Positions 1 to 13,003 of a stretch of 64,000 bases of DNA are shown here, piece after piece. The notes below the pieces were generated by a model, which saw only the letters and a list, made by a program, of their open reading frames with translations, did not search any database and was not told where the DNA came from. How positions within the stretch are numbered: the first letter of the stretch is position 1; every line of letters begins with the position of its first letter. Source of the DNA: Tyto alba (lineage: Eukaryota; Chordata; Aves; Strigiformes; Tytonidae); assembly GCF_018691265.1 (NCBI RefSeq), contig NW_024881296.1, forward strand, positions 11,811,427-11,875,426, read 5' to 3'. The translations under genes were made by a program, and so were the position numbers.

Positions 1-3000
1 GTTTCATGTTATCTCTCTCCTCGGCTCCAGAACAGAAACACCAAACAATTAATTTGTTCATTTATTTTTTTGTCCCACAACAAAGGAAATGGAACTGTTG
101 TTAAACCCCCCCGCCCCTCACCAAGCTCAATGCACTAGACGATTTACACGATGTACATTGCAGAAACTCTTCTTTTTGATGGTAATTTTTAAAAATAGTA
201 AGAGTCTTCATTACTTTACTATGTTTGATGCACAAGACTTGTCGGTTTGGGTTTTTTTTATTTTTTTTTTACAGCTTGGAGAGATCTGCATGAACTGGAG
301 AATGCTAGAAGCAGCTCTGGATCTCAGTGCTAACGGGAGGAGACTACTCAATACACAAATACAACCATCCAAAAACCAAAAAAGCCAGCCTGCCCTATGA
401 GGAGTAGACAGTGTAAGCATGCAGTACTGTGCAACCAGCCAAAGAAAGCAGACTTTCAACAAGCTGTTCTTCACAGTAGATCTCTACCCAGAAAATTATT
501 AATTCCTAATACTTTACAGTTTGGAATGAGGCATAAAAGATTAAAATATGGTTAAGTGCATAAATGGGGCACTTCAACAGCAAGATAACAGGAAAAAAAG
601 AAAAAAGGTAAACAAAAGCATGTGTATGTGCTTACACACAGACAAAACCTCTCTCCATTTTTTATCACCATTACAAACGCACACACAAAATCCCACTGTT
701 TCCAAATCCAGGTTGAAAACTGACACCCAGTTCTTCTCACGCTTTCCCTCTCACACAGGACATATTACACTGCAGCTGGTAACACAAAAGCCACATTAGC
801 CGAGAAAGACACCTTCGCTCTGCTTTGCACTATGAGCATCTCACCAGAACACGGGTGATTCTCTGGATGTGTGACCAGGCTCTGCTGCTATCCCGCCCAG
901 GATACACCCACCAGTCCTTCAGAATTACCCATCATCCAACAGTTTGACTATTTTCTCCCTGCCACTGGGTGTTTGTCCTTTCCAATATACACCAAGAGTT
1001 CTGTTTTATCTGATCCAAGTCTTCAGTAACAGTCCAAGAAATTATTAAGCAAAAATAAATACATCGCTTGCATATACTTAAAATGGTACAATAAATCTGA
1101 TTAATGCTTTTACAAAACTAAAGTCAGTTTTCCCTTACATTTTCCTGAATGGAAAACAGCAGGGGTGTATTTGAAGTAAATCATTAGGACAAATGCTTGA
1201 GAAGCTAACATCTTTAAATCAACATCAGAAGAATCTTCTAAGTATAAATCCAGTTACATCCAGTGTTTAAAAACAAAGTATTATGTTTTATCGTACAGAT
1301 TCCTACACTTTTACAAAAATTAGTTTTTTATGTGTCCTGGACATCCCAATCAATTCTGCACTGCGAAGACAGATTTCCAAAGTTGTATGTCCCCCCAGCA
1401 AAGCAGCCACACAATTCCTAAGCACCGTGACTCAAGTGGAACATCCCACACTGCCAATTTTCTCATTTTTCTGTCTCAGAGAAGAGCACTCAAAAAGTAA
1501 AAACAGCAATAAAAATATTACATGATGCCAAGTAACATAGTCTACTCAAGGCCAAGTGACCACCACTGCACATCCTTTTAAAAGACACCTTCACAGTTCT
1601 TAGCAACCAAAGTAAACATTAGATAAACTCAGTATGAAAAAAATCCATTAGATAACAAGTTGCTAACAATTATATTACTTCCCTGATTGGTATCATTTTT
1701 CCAGATCAGAAACAGAAAATGCTGTTTCACAAGAATTAAAACTTCTCATATAAAATACAAGCTTAAGAAAAATGTTCTTGTTTCTCAAGTCAAGGACAAC
1801 AAACAAGGTCTTTCCGATGGTGCAATACACATCTCCAGCGAAACAAACTACTTTTGCTATGAAGTAAACCAGTGACCTTTTATGTTACAACTACTATGTG
1901 ACGAGAAGGAGGAAACACTCACTCTGCAGGCTTTAACAACTGTGATTTAGGTCAAAGTAGTTAATGAAAAACAAAAGGAAGGGCAGGGCAAGACCGTAAT
2001 ACATAGCAATGTATGGATCTGCAACTGGAAGGAAAAAGATAACGCATTAGCTGATGAGTTTCTTCCTCAAAAAGTTACTGGCTACTTAATGATTTACTAA
2101 GGGGTTTTTTTCCTTTTTTTTTTTTGGCCACGGAAATGAACAGGCCTCACTATGACTCCAGATCACCCTCTTGTTCTCTCCATCTATCTGAAATCGTAAT
2201 GGTTACAAAAATACTTAAAAAACTTTATTTTAGGAAGAAAAGCACAGTACTAAATAACTCTTAAGGAACAGTATTTTCAATCAGATATGAAATGCACCAT
2301 TAAAACAAAACTCATCAATCACGGGTGATGGGAGGCAGTTGGTGCTCCAATTCGATGCTCAGTAGCTAAGCGCAATAGAAAACTGATTATCAATAACATC
2401 CAGTAAGTCAGCTGATGAAACTCCCAGTTATGACAGAAGTTTAGCTGTGTGGGGAAGCAAAACCAGTAAAACAATACACAAAACTCCAGGATGTAAGCAG
2501 AAGCAAAGAACCCGACACAAATCTACGTCACTGGTGTTTTAGGATTCATCCATCTCACAGCAGCACCTTTCATATCCTGGAGGTTAAAAGCAGTCAGAAA
2601 CTCCAGTGACTGCAGAACCAAACCAAGCAGCCACGTGGCTCTCCACAACAGCTTCAGCTTATGCTGGTGTTTATCCAAGCTACACTTTCACAGACACCAA
2701 CCATCCCCTACAGCCTGTGGAAAAGAGGCACCAGTCACTGCGATTAAGACACACAGATACGACTCAACAGAGAGCAGCAGGAAGGTTTCTTAATTCTTCC
2801 CATACAATTTTCCTCCCTCCCTCACAGCAGCATTTCCACCAGCACAGCTGCGAGAACAGCCAGAACTGGGGATCCCTCCTTTCGACCTGCTCTACCCCAC
2901 CTACACCAAAGCAACTGTGGCCAAAGTCTTGTTGCCATCCCACTCCAGACTCCTGATCTGCCAAAGGCACACTTCTCCCTCCCCCAAGTAAATTCTTACT

Positions 3001-3018
3001 CTGACCTTCATATAATTG

Positions 3019-3127
3019 TTGGGATACTTGCAAGACACACTCCCAGTTCTAGTAGGAGAACCTCTAAAATAAATTGGGATACTTGCAAGACACACTCCCA
3101 ATTCGAATGGGAGAACCTCTAAAATAA
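3019..3127. repeat. tandem duplication, 2 x 55 bp
   Basis: Two copies with period 55 start TTGGGATACTTGCAAGACAC and end GAGAACCTCTAAAATAA. They differ at only a few positions (CAGTTCTAGTA versus CAATTCGAATG). It appears to be a recent local duplication in intron 11. Confidence 0.95.
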
Positions 3128-4050
3128 TTCTTGTCAAGAAATGAGGAGCCAGCACACACAGCTCAGGCATCATCTCCAGAATAAAATGAGAGAAAAGCCA
3201 CAAGAAATCCTTTCCTAACAACCTTTCAGACAAAACAGAAGCACAGGGTACGGCACAAACGATGCACACAAGCGTACGCAGAGGGACACAGTACCACAAC
3301 GCCACATTCAGGAGGCTGGGGACGGAACCTTTTAAGACAGATTTTGTAAGCCATGTCACCAAGACGCCAGGCCATGCTACAGGAACTTGAAAATCATCTT
3401 TCTGGAGGGGTGCCACCTTTGTTCATTCATTGTCAGATTTTATTTAAAAACAGAAAGTAAAACCTCCATAAATTTCAGCTGCAATGAAATTGTTGGAAAG
3501 ACAAATAAAGTGCAACTGCTGCGGAGATAACCACTTAGATTGACACAGAGCCTGATTAAGAACTCAGAAGCTTCTCTGTATGTCCCGAGGGAGGCTGAAG
3601 CTGAGGTTTAATGACAAAGAACAAAACATCCAACGTTAACTACGGCTCTGACAATCACAACATGAAGATGCCACTCTACAGCCAGCAGCTTTTCTTGTTT
3701 GGTGCCACAAGGCAATGGTATCCAGCTGCTATTGCCACAGCTTTTCCCCATGTCTGTCCTGAGAAGTCAGAAAGTCCAAAAGTAATGTGAGCACTGCAAG
3801 GCACACCCAGTAACCTGTGTCCAAAAGGAACCAGATGAGCTTTTGTTCAGCACAGGTCTTGTCCTCTCTCTTCTGCGAGAGAAGCACACTGCTCGGGTCC
3901 CGGCTGAGTAGCTTTAGTACAGGATGATTTTCCTCCTCTAGCTGTCTGTGCAAATTCAGGCAGAACAGACTTGAACCACACAGGAGACTGCACCTCCAGC
4001 ACCTGACTATTCACTCAGACCAGAAACACAGATTTTCTGTGTTTAGGCAT

Positions 4051-4084
<34 letters not shown>

Positions 4085-4104
4085 TAGATATGTATGTGTG
4101 TGTA
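4051..4104. repeat. (CA)n tract followed by (TG)n arm
   Basis: About 14 CA units are followed by TATACATAGATATGTATG and a short TG run. The CA and TG arms can pair, so the tract is both a microsatellite and a potential hairpin. Confidence 0.9.
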
Positions 4105-5516
4105 CAAATAAAGAAATAAAAGTCTACACTCAGTGTGAGTTAGGTGACTGTAAGGGTTGACATTTGAGACAAAAACCCAATTTCTCACTCATCTGTCAAG
4201 CTGAATCTGCCCCGGCCATTTCCAAGGCTTGATGTTAGAAATTACAGCAGAAGCAATATCCAATTCTTAGTGTCTTTATCTCCAGTGAGTGGCATTTCTA
4301 CTTGGCATCCATCGAGAGCAGCGTGTGAGAACCACCACTGTTTCTCCACAGCTCAAGACCTGGGAAACATGCCATCCCATCCCTCGGGGGAAGGAAAGGT
4401 GCAGGTACAGTACCTGACTGTTACAGTCACGCAGAGATAAACAGACAGGCTCTATCCTACACCTTGAGCCTTCTCACACTTACTGAGCAACTAAACAAAT
4501 ACTTCAGTACGAGAGAAAATACATAACGTTATTTGCTCAAAGATAATCTGACAGGAATCATTTGTCTTGGTGTTCTATAGAAAGTGGCTCAAGCTACTTG
4601 AAAGTAACTGTGACGCACTCAATCTGTCAAATGAAAAACACAATGGCTAAGAACATCAATCTGATCTTCCATCTCCTTTTAATTTAAAGGGAACTTTCCT
4701 TCCAGTGAACTCAAAATTAACAGTACTGTAAGAATCTCACCCACCAACAGGCTGCAGCTGAATAGTACTCTGAGATAAAGTGTGAAAGGAATAAGAGGAG
4801 CAGCTATACACCACCCCCACTGAATTATTCATTTAAACAAATGAGATAACTAAATTATTTCAAGACTCCCAAATACACTAATTCTTTACATATCATATAA
4901 ATACTAAAGAGTGAGCATTGTTGCTCAATTTCAGGTTTCATTCATAAGGAATAACTACTTGAATCTTTCTTACAGTTCAACTTCAATATGACATTCCAAG
5001 CTGTCCAATTAAAAAAAATGACTGCTGCTTCCCAACATATATGCCTCTTTATGAATTCTGATTTTTTCACAGTTTATGTATTTTGAAAATTTATTATAAA
5101 AACAACTCCAAAACAGGCATTTCGATAATGCCTTGTATTGTCATCATATGCTGTACTTCAACAATTTCCATCTAGTTTATTATTCGAGCCTGACATATGT
5201 CAAAAACTGTGTCAAATGTTACAGTTCTTTTGACTATGAAAGTTAATTGGTAGTTAAGTGTTCGTGATTCGATGTCCAGAAATCAAACTTCATCTACCTT
5301 AAACTTTCCTGGAAAACCAAAACTACAAAGTTGTTATTTTCAAGAATCAAACAGAAGGGACAGATTAACCAAATCAGAACAGTGGGGGGAAAAAAAAAAA
5401 AAAAATCATACTTTGAGAAGAGAATGGGGCCACATCACTGAAATATACCTTTATATTTCATCACAAGCACGCTCATCTGGAAGTGCTGAAAACATGTCAC
5501 CATTCACAGATTTCTC

Positions 5517-5541
5517 AAAAAAACAAAACAAAACAAAACAA
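5517..5541. repeat. (AAAAC)n short repeat
   Basis: Consecutive AAAAC units follow an A run. It is low-complexity intron sequence. Confidence 0.8.
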
Positions 5542-8500
5542 GTATTTACATTACAAGCTAGCTATCTTACTAAATGACATCCCAAGTAAGCAGTCTATTT
5601 GCACATAAATTGAAATTCATTAACTTCAAAATACCACAATAAAACATTTTAAAACAACACTAGCAAAGCTTGTCTCAAAAATTTGTATTTTTCTGATGTG
5701 TATCTGTTAATAGGTGTTCCCTCATGTATACATCTTATAAGCTCGTGTCAAAGCAAATGCTTAGTGACCCTAAAAATCACGCAGTGATACTAACAGCACA
5801 AAACCTTAGTTCAGTCTTTCAACATTACATCACCAACAACAGTACTTTAATTAAAAATTTATAAGTCATTTAAAATACCAGTTTTCCTTTCCTAACAATA
5901 ATTTTCTGTCCTTTTTCTGATATTAGCTCAGTTACCAAAGGAAACAGGAGCTGATGAGATTATGCACTCTGTCAGTTTGTATGTCCCTCCCTAATCAATT
6001 TCGAATGGCTGGGCAAACGCACAATGATGGAAAAAAGACTAGGAACACAGACACTTCCCACCGAATGACTTAATCTAGTTTACTGAATAGAAGAGAGACA
6101 TCCCTGTCCATCCTCCTCGCCCAAACTAGAATTTCCACTGGGGGAAAGACAAGTTGAGCAGAGCTTCAAGCCAGTCAGTAAGCCTTCATCTTTGTTTTCC
6201 AAGTGATACGTTGCTGATACAAGAGACAGAGAGAAACCACAACCCCCCTGGAGTACAGCAACAATTTGAGAGTCAGACACCCCGATGTATATTTTCCTCC
6301 CTGTAAATTCAAGCAGCTGGGGGAAGGGGTGCTAATCAACCACTAGATCTCCCCACATAGTTGAAAGTATCACTGGAAACACAAGTTAAAAATCAGGCTG
6401 GTTAGCAGTTTTCTGGTCTTTGCTACTTTGCATGGTAACAACACAAAAGCAAGTAACAAGGATCATTTCTACAGGCTTTGTTGCACTGCAGATAATTGTG
6501 CAAAAATAGTACAACTCAAACAGCAATGGCCTAAAACCAGATGTTGGTATCTTCCTATTTCCCTCCTGCCCTTTCCCTTAAAATCTGATACATGCAAGTA
6601 CTTAAACATGCATTTAGGTTTATAGCTACACTGCAGATTTTGCCAGGCCTGAACCCAGGGCTTCAATCATGGGATTTCATCATCTGCTGCTGCTGTGTCT
6701 TCAGTAAAGCAACGGCAGTCACAGCTGAGGGGTAAGGAACAGCTTCTTGCAGCCCTCAGACTGCATGCTGACAGTCCCTGCCTCCGCACTAAGGTAGGTG
6801 CCTTCGCAAGTGCTGCCCCCGCAGCAAAGTGACACCCCAGCTTTAACCACTACAGCCACTCGCCCCCGCTCCCCTCCCAGCACCCGTAAATCTGTAAGCG
6901 CTCCCTAAGGTGCCCCATGAACAATCAGAGGTATTACCACAAATCAGAAGGAAATACATGTATGTCAGCCCAAATTCCTGTACGGTTTCTTTTTTCCTTC
7001 ATACATGCTACATGCAGGAGGAAACCCCAGGCTTTGCTAAAAGGTCTGTATCTCCTTTGCCATGAGGCTACCTGAGGGCTTCAAGCTGCAAGCCTGAAGA
7101 CATACACAAATTCCCACCTTCAAATTAATGCCCATGTGGTCTTTGTTCAGTGAAAGACCCCAGACAAAACAACTGACAAGTATATTTCTGCAACCCAAAT
7201 AAAAATACATGGAGACAATTCTTAAATGAGTAACAGAGAAATTTCAAAAAGCTTCCTGATTCTAGCTAAAAATAAAACAAATATTTTATCTGGAAGTATA
7301 AGGGCTTTTGAAGTCTTCAGAGTTTGCCAAACTATTCAATTTCTCATACTCAGGCACAGAGATAAAAACTCATCAGGGCTGAGATGATCACAGGAAGAAC
7401 CTGGCACAGGCTGCCCTCTTTCATATGCCCTCCTGGTTTTTCTGCCAAAAATAAATTCATCTGATCACAAATGTTAACTACTATACATTTTTCATTTAAA
7501 GGCAACGACCTTCTCTGCTCCAGTGTGCCATGCAACACTTTATTATCATTGTGTAGTACCAAATTAGTTTAACTAGTTAGCACTGTCAGAGAGCTAATAA
7601 TTCTATTTGACCATTTGGATCCATTTGACCTGACAGAGCTACTGTTTGTTGCATGAAATACTCTAAGTTTACAGATACATAATTCTGTGTCTAATCACGC
7701 CAGTAAAGTGATAACCTAGTAAGTACAGAGATGCACTTAATCTCTAGTAAAAATGACAAAATCAACGTCACAGAAGCACAGTGTGCACGTGTACAAAACT
7801 ATCCCCCAGCAACTACTTGGAATACACATGATTTTTTGGTTTCCATTACTCTGAATGTGAACTTCGGTTCTTTCACTGCTAGCAGAAACACACTCCTGAA
7901 ACGTAGCCAGAAAATTATAGTTTCATGGTGCATAAACCTCAGGCAAGAATACTGTGAAATATTTTTACTATGCAAATAATTATATCAACTATCAATTTCA
8001 CCAAGTGACCCTACTGCTTAAGACTACACTAATAATAACAAGCAGCAGCAGAAGCAAGCATAGAATAAATCTATTTGAAAATCAAATTTGTTTGATGCAC
8101 ATTCCTCCTGAGTTATTTAGAATACCAAAACCTAAAAAATATTCATATAAGCATCCTAATAAATACACTCAGTGAAAGTTCATTAACCTTACTATTATAT
8201 TTGAAGTTTTTATTTCAGAACACAGTCTTATACTCTGCAAACTTCAGAATTGATAAGACTGTGAGTGCAGAAGGAACAACTGGATATTTTAACCAACCAG
8301 ACAAATGGCTTTGTAATAGGAATGAAACTATTTTTTAATTAAACTGAAAGACATACTTTCAGAAGTCACTTTCATGAGTTGTTTTTCCATAAAGAGCACA
8401 TTGTGTGCCAATAGTGCACAAAAGCAAATCCTATGATCCTTGAAGTTAACTGTTCAATTGATTTTTTACTGGCAAATTTAGTTTCTCAAGGCAACAGTGG

Positions 8501-8593
8501 ACAGAGTAAACAATGACTGACTACAGTTTCTCCAGTTATAATACTCCAATAAGCCATATCCACCTCCACAAGCATAAAAGCAAAATACCTGCT

Positions 8594-8652
8594 TTTATAT
8601 ATTTTTATATATCTATTATATATATGTTTTATAATTTTTATATATATTTATA
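8594..8652. repeat. AT-rich TATA/TTTTA tract
   Basis: The stretch is almost entirely A and T with alternating TATATA and TTTTA blocks, likely an unstable or easily melted tract. Confidence 0.85.
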
Positions 8653-10201
8653 CCTGCAAAATACCATCCTTTATTTTAACAGATCAGAATAAGATTGTGA
8701 CTGAAAGACATTTGCCACGTTGGTTTTGAAAGACTCAAAGCACATGTTTAAAAATTAAGAGCATCTGTATTTTCTTAACTAAATACTATGTTGAGCAGTG
8801 TAGAATTGAGAGTTCTATTTCTAATGTAAAATAATTAAGAAATCTTTTTCATCAGAGCAAGAGTAATGTAACAGCTTTTTTGTTCTCACCCACTCCTAGC
8901 ACATTGCAATCCAATTGATTTTAGTGGGTTTTTTTAAACTCCCGAAAGGTCCTCAACTTGTATTTTTAGATTTTATCCTTAAAGTACTTCTTTACAGTGT
9001 CCTTACATAACCAACCAATGGTTGAGCTCATAAAGTAACCTGATTAATATACTTGCTCTGATTATTTATTTTAGAGTTTCTTGAAATCCCATGATACTGC
9101 CAGGGAAAAAAAATCACACTTGTATCAAGTAACTTCAGAGTACCATATTTTGTATCATCATATACAGGCTCTTATCTCAATTCCGGTATTTGTCAGAGAA
9201 GTACCACACCAACAACCACACATTTTTAAAATTCCAGTTCAACAACAACTGAAAAAACAGTTTGTATCATTGACATTATAGCATAAACATATTCTGCTCA
9301 TACGTATGTCTTTCATTTTCCTTTTATCTGAACAAAGCAAAAAGAGGAGGAAAAATCTATCTTTTAAAATTACGCAGCTCAACTGGCAGATTAACAATGT
9401 AAAACAGTTGGGGGGAAAAAAAAAGACTTTATCAAAATAGAAGGGGTTTATAGCAACAAGTAAATTCTTACACAAGTACTGAGATAAAAACCAGCTTCTG
9501 TATATAAAACAACTTAAGTCAAATTGAGTTTCACTACTGAGTAAGATAAATTCATTTTCTAAAATCATCCCCAAAGTGTTGATCATTACAGGAACAGGAC
9601 TGGGTTTAGAGAAAACTGTTCCAATTGAATTCCCAGTACTCGCTTTCTCCACAAGCTGTTTTGGCTCAGTGTTTTAATGCTATTTTAATTTTCTTAGATA
9701 TCTCTTTAAAAATAAGTTTGAAAAAGATTTCTACTTAAACACAAACAATCAGAAAGCAGATTTTTGCTATGAGTCCCTTCCAATCACTTCATTTTCTTAT
9801 TTCCATAAGACAACTTTTCAATAAAAGGAAGAAATAAAAAGACAATTCAGGATAAACTTGCATTCCATTTTCTCACATTATCTTGAGTCATACACCTAAT
9901 TTTCTCCTGAAGACCCAGGAAGAAAAAAGGAAAGGAAAAGATTTGGACATTTACATAATAAATGAAAAATCTTTGCTGAGTTTAGGTTGGTTTGCAAAAT
10001 TTATTTTTGGTCTGCTGACTAATTATTACTGAAAACCAAAAGTCTAAGTAAGTACACTTAGTTCAGAATAATTATTCTTTTGTATTAACACAAAAAGTTG
10101 GAAAGAAAAACACGACTAACTTCAGAGAGCTGCAGTCCTACAACTATCAGTTGAAACCAGCTTGCAGAAGGCAGATTATTCAGTGCCATATAAAAACATA
10201 C

Positions 10202-10289
10202 CTTTTTATCATATACATCTTGCCAGTTTACTCCAGCAAAGAAACTATGACGCATGATTTCTTTTGCATCATCTGGGCCTCCACCGAGT
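10202..10289 (-). CDS. AKT3: AKT3 coding exon 11 (end of kinase domain)
   Basis: This 88-bp exon encodes residue 388 (last base) to 417. It reads [14 protein letters not shown], then [15 protein letters not shown]. It covers the last helix of the catalytic domain and the start of the AGC C-terminal extension. Residue 406 is Ala where I recall Ser in human AKT3. The acceptor is CTCTTTAG then ACTCGG; the donor is AAAAAG then GTATGT. The protein should continue with the PPFKP segment and hydrophobic motif (Ser472), but those exons are not in the 10.2 kb below, so they lie outside the window. Confidence 0.96.
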
Positions 10290-10390
10290 CTAAAGAGTGT
10301 GGAAAAAAAAATCATATTAAACAAGTGTAACTCTTCGTAAGTTATTGTAATAGTTGGAAAGTGACCGTTTGTTTTTTACTATCTGGGAAC

Positions 10391-10434
10391 AATTCTCACC
10401 CATTTAATATGTAATTCTCACCTGTTTAATATAA
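10391..10434. repeat. tandem duplication, 2 x 22 bp
   Basis: Copy one is AATTCTCACCCATTTAATAT plus two bases and copy two is AATTCTCACCTGTTTAATAT plus two bases. It lies about 100 bp upstream of the exon 11 acceptor. Confidence 0.85.
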
Positions 10435-11052
10435 ATTCAAGTGATCTGGAGAGAAAATGCGATAGTAGAAGTATCCATGCCATGGTCTATTCTATTTGAT
10501 TATTCCAACTACACTGTTTATTACTGTCCATGATGAGCTTTTTAAATAATTCATTCATTTTAAAAACACACTTAAGTTTAGTTTTCTTGAAAGACCAACT
10601 AACATTCTGGCACTATTAAAAACCACAACCAACCCAACAACGCTGACATAAAATTTTGCCAAAGAGGTGCCAGGCACTGAATCAGTAATGACTCACACAT
10701 CATTTTTATATAGTGTTCACTGCTGTTGCATCTGGGTGCTGTAACAATTAACCAATTACCATAAAATAGTCTCAATCTGAGTCAATTAGTATAAATTAAT
10801 AAATTGTAGGCCTGCTGAGAAGGTTATTTAAAGGCCATTGTAAATAACCACACTATTCACTGTGGCCCATGGCTTGCCAAAGACAGACTCTGTCTGGTAA
10901 ATCAGCTTAGGAAGTGAATTCCACCTACTTTGGGTGAACTTGCCTAAGGTAATTTGAGCTCACGGAAGTGGTCTCTGACGCCAAAAGAGGAGGGTCCCAC
11001 CCCTGCCCATACATCTCCCCCCTCTCTTGCTCTACAGCATCATTCCCACTGA

Positions 11053-11070
11053 TGACTCAGCTGAGTCAGC
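11053..11070. promoter_or_regulatory. candidate AP-1/Maf palindrome
   Basis: TGACTCAGCTGAGTCA (11053-11068) is a perfect 16-bp palindrome made of two AP-1 heptamers (TGACTCA and TGAGTCA). Extended to 11071, AGCTGAGTCAGCT matches 11 of 13 bases of the Maf recognition element TGCTGAGTCAGCA. Such sites bind Fos/Jun, small Maf or Nrf2/Bach dimers. The match is seen; enhancer function is inferred only. Confidence 0.35.
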
Positions 11071-13003
11071 TCACTAACCTGTAAGGAAATTAACCCCACA
11101 ATGAAAAAACAAGACAGAACTGGCCAGTTTTTGTTGCATTAGCAAGTCAAATTTGACTCAACAAGCTTAGTGATCTCCCTTGAACTGCTGCGGGTGGTGT
11201 GGAAAGAAGCACACATCCCATGAAGGGAACTTCTGACCATTTCAACAGCACATGGACTGTCAAAACTGATCAGCTCTCACCTAACTGCTTCCTGAGACTG
11301 GCTATCTACTGGTCTAATAGAAAGTAGTTGAAACAGAAAAAAAAATCTAATCTTAACTGAACAAGCAGCCCATACATGTTAAACACTGACAAGAAGAGTG
11401 ACACAAACAGTTTGTGTTTCATTAAGAGGAACCGCTAAACATATAAAGACCAATTTTAAAAAGAAAGCATTTAAGTAAGATAAATTCCTCTCTAAAGCAT
11501 TTATTGCAATGAACAGTAATCCCCACAACCAACTAAAAAAAAACAATCTGTATTGATATTACCCTGGCGCCAAACTACAAAAATATTCTGGACTACTACC
11601 TCAGTCTCACAGTAACTGGGTGTAAAGTTATTCTTGTTTCCAAGTGGTATTCCTCTTTGTTTCTCAACTACCCATTGTAAAATTCTCTATGTCTCTGCAA
11701 AGCATCCCAGTTAGCCTGCAGTCTCCAGACTTCTCTCAATATCTTCCCATCCAGCTGCTCAGAGAAAAGCTGAGTCGCAGTTAACCTCTGTGCTCCCACC
11801 CTATTCAGCATTAGCTAGCACCAGAACTTGAATATGAATAAGCTTGTAAATGTAAGTCCACAATAAACACCACTGTCTGCAAAGATTAATTACATGGAAG
11901 TATCTTTTCAATTCTAAAGGTTAATATCTTTGATGGGTCAGAATGTTTGGAGGTTAAAATGCCTTGGGAGTTGCTACAGGAACAAATTTGTACTTTACTC
12001 TCTATGTATTTGGCTGATTGGTCACAGTTTGCTTTTCCTCCATATAGTAAATTCAGTTAAACGGGCACTGCTGGGCAGCAGCAGAAGGGCTGACCGTGTT
12101 GTCTTGGCTGTTGCACGTGGCTGTGTGCAGGCATATCCCTCAGAGAGACACAGCAACCAGTCCTGCCCTGAGCACCAGCGAGCCGTGCCCACTATTGAAG
12201 CCTTCTTGAGAATAAACTGAGAATGAAGGAGGACTAAAGACAGACAAACAGAAGAATGCCCTCAGCCTTAAAATATGCCAAGAGACTCACAAGAACAACA
12301 AAGATTGGGGAAAAGTGGGTACCTACAGACAAATCTCACTGATTTACAAAGACAGAGATTTGTTTTAGAACTACAGGGGACTGGACACTGCTGGTCTGGT
12401 GCAGGAGCCACTGGAAAATGGCTCTCCTAGGCAATAACCCCAGAGGGAAAAGCCCACCACAAAAGGACACGGGCAGCAGCCTGGTGATACTTGCTTTCAA
12501 ACCACTGAATTTGAATTTCACTCAGATGATGTATTCTTTAACAAGTAACTAGTTTACACGGCCTAATATGTGATTTATTTATGTGCTCTAATACAGCGTA
12601 TCAGCGGCTGTCTGTACATGTCTTCTGGAATGATCACTTCCAAGAAAAAAGTGCTGTAGTCCCCATGAGACACTGCAGCCAACCCAGGGTTAAGTCATAC
12701 TCTGAAAAGCTTTCCCTTTGTTCCAGTACACAATGTAAACCTGAAAAGATCCCCATGTTTGCTGTGAATGATTTAAAGTGTTCTCTTCCACGTGCTTTTT
12801 CCCATTTTGCCTGTTAAACTCACTTTGTATATTGTTGCTGTATTGAAAAAGTAGAAATCTGAGACTGTATGGCTGCATATGGCTCCTCCCTGTGACCGAG
12901 AGGTCCTTCAGGCAGGAAGGCCAGGCACCATAGGCCTATTTTTACATTATCCAGTATAACTGGAGTATTTATTATGCCTACATACCCAAGTAATTTCACT
13001 TAC

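Larger units (their letters stand above)
1..10201 (-). other. AKT3: AKT3 intron 11, partial
   Basis: This is AT-rich intron DNA after the exon 11 donor. I looked on the minus strand for the next coding exon (DTRYFDEEF and PPFKPQ) and the terminal exon (FSYSASGRE) with alternative codons and found neither. It holds a 55-bp tandem duplication (3019-3127), a CA/TG tract (4051-4104), an AAAAC repeat (5517-5541), an AT-rich tract (8594-8652) and a mild GC rise at about 6720-6900. No other gene is supported; the open frames are short or chance frames. Confidence 0.85.
10290..13003 (-). other. AKT3: AKT3 intron 10
   Basis: This 2.7-kb intron separates exons 10 and 11 and has canonical GT/AG ends. 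It contains a 22-bp tandem duplication near the exon 11 side, an AT-rich block with several ATTA cores (about 10740-10860), and a perfect AP-1/Maf-type palindrome at 11053-11068. A GC-richer patch lies at about 12050-12210. No coding sequence is recognised. Confidence 0.9.

Noticed and set aside
2901..3416. 171-codon minus-strand open frame, the longest in the window
   Set aside because: No recognised domain, a composition expected of non-coding DNA, and an internal 55-bp duplication read in two frames.
1..10201. Possible AKT3 coding exons 12 and 13 and the 3' UTR
   Set aside because: No reverse-complement match to the TRYFDEEF, PPFKP or SYSASGRE segments was found, so the gene's end is taken to lie outside the window.
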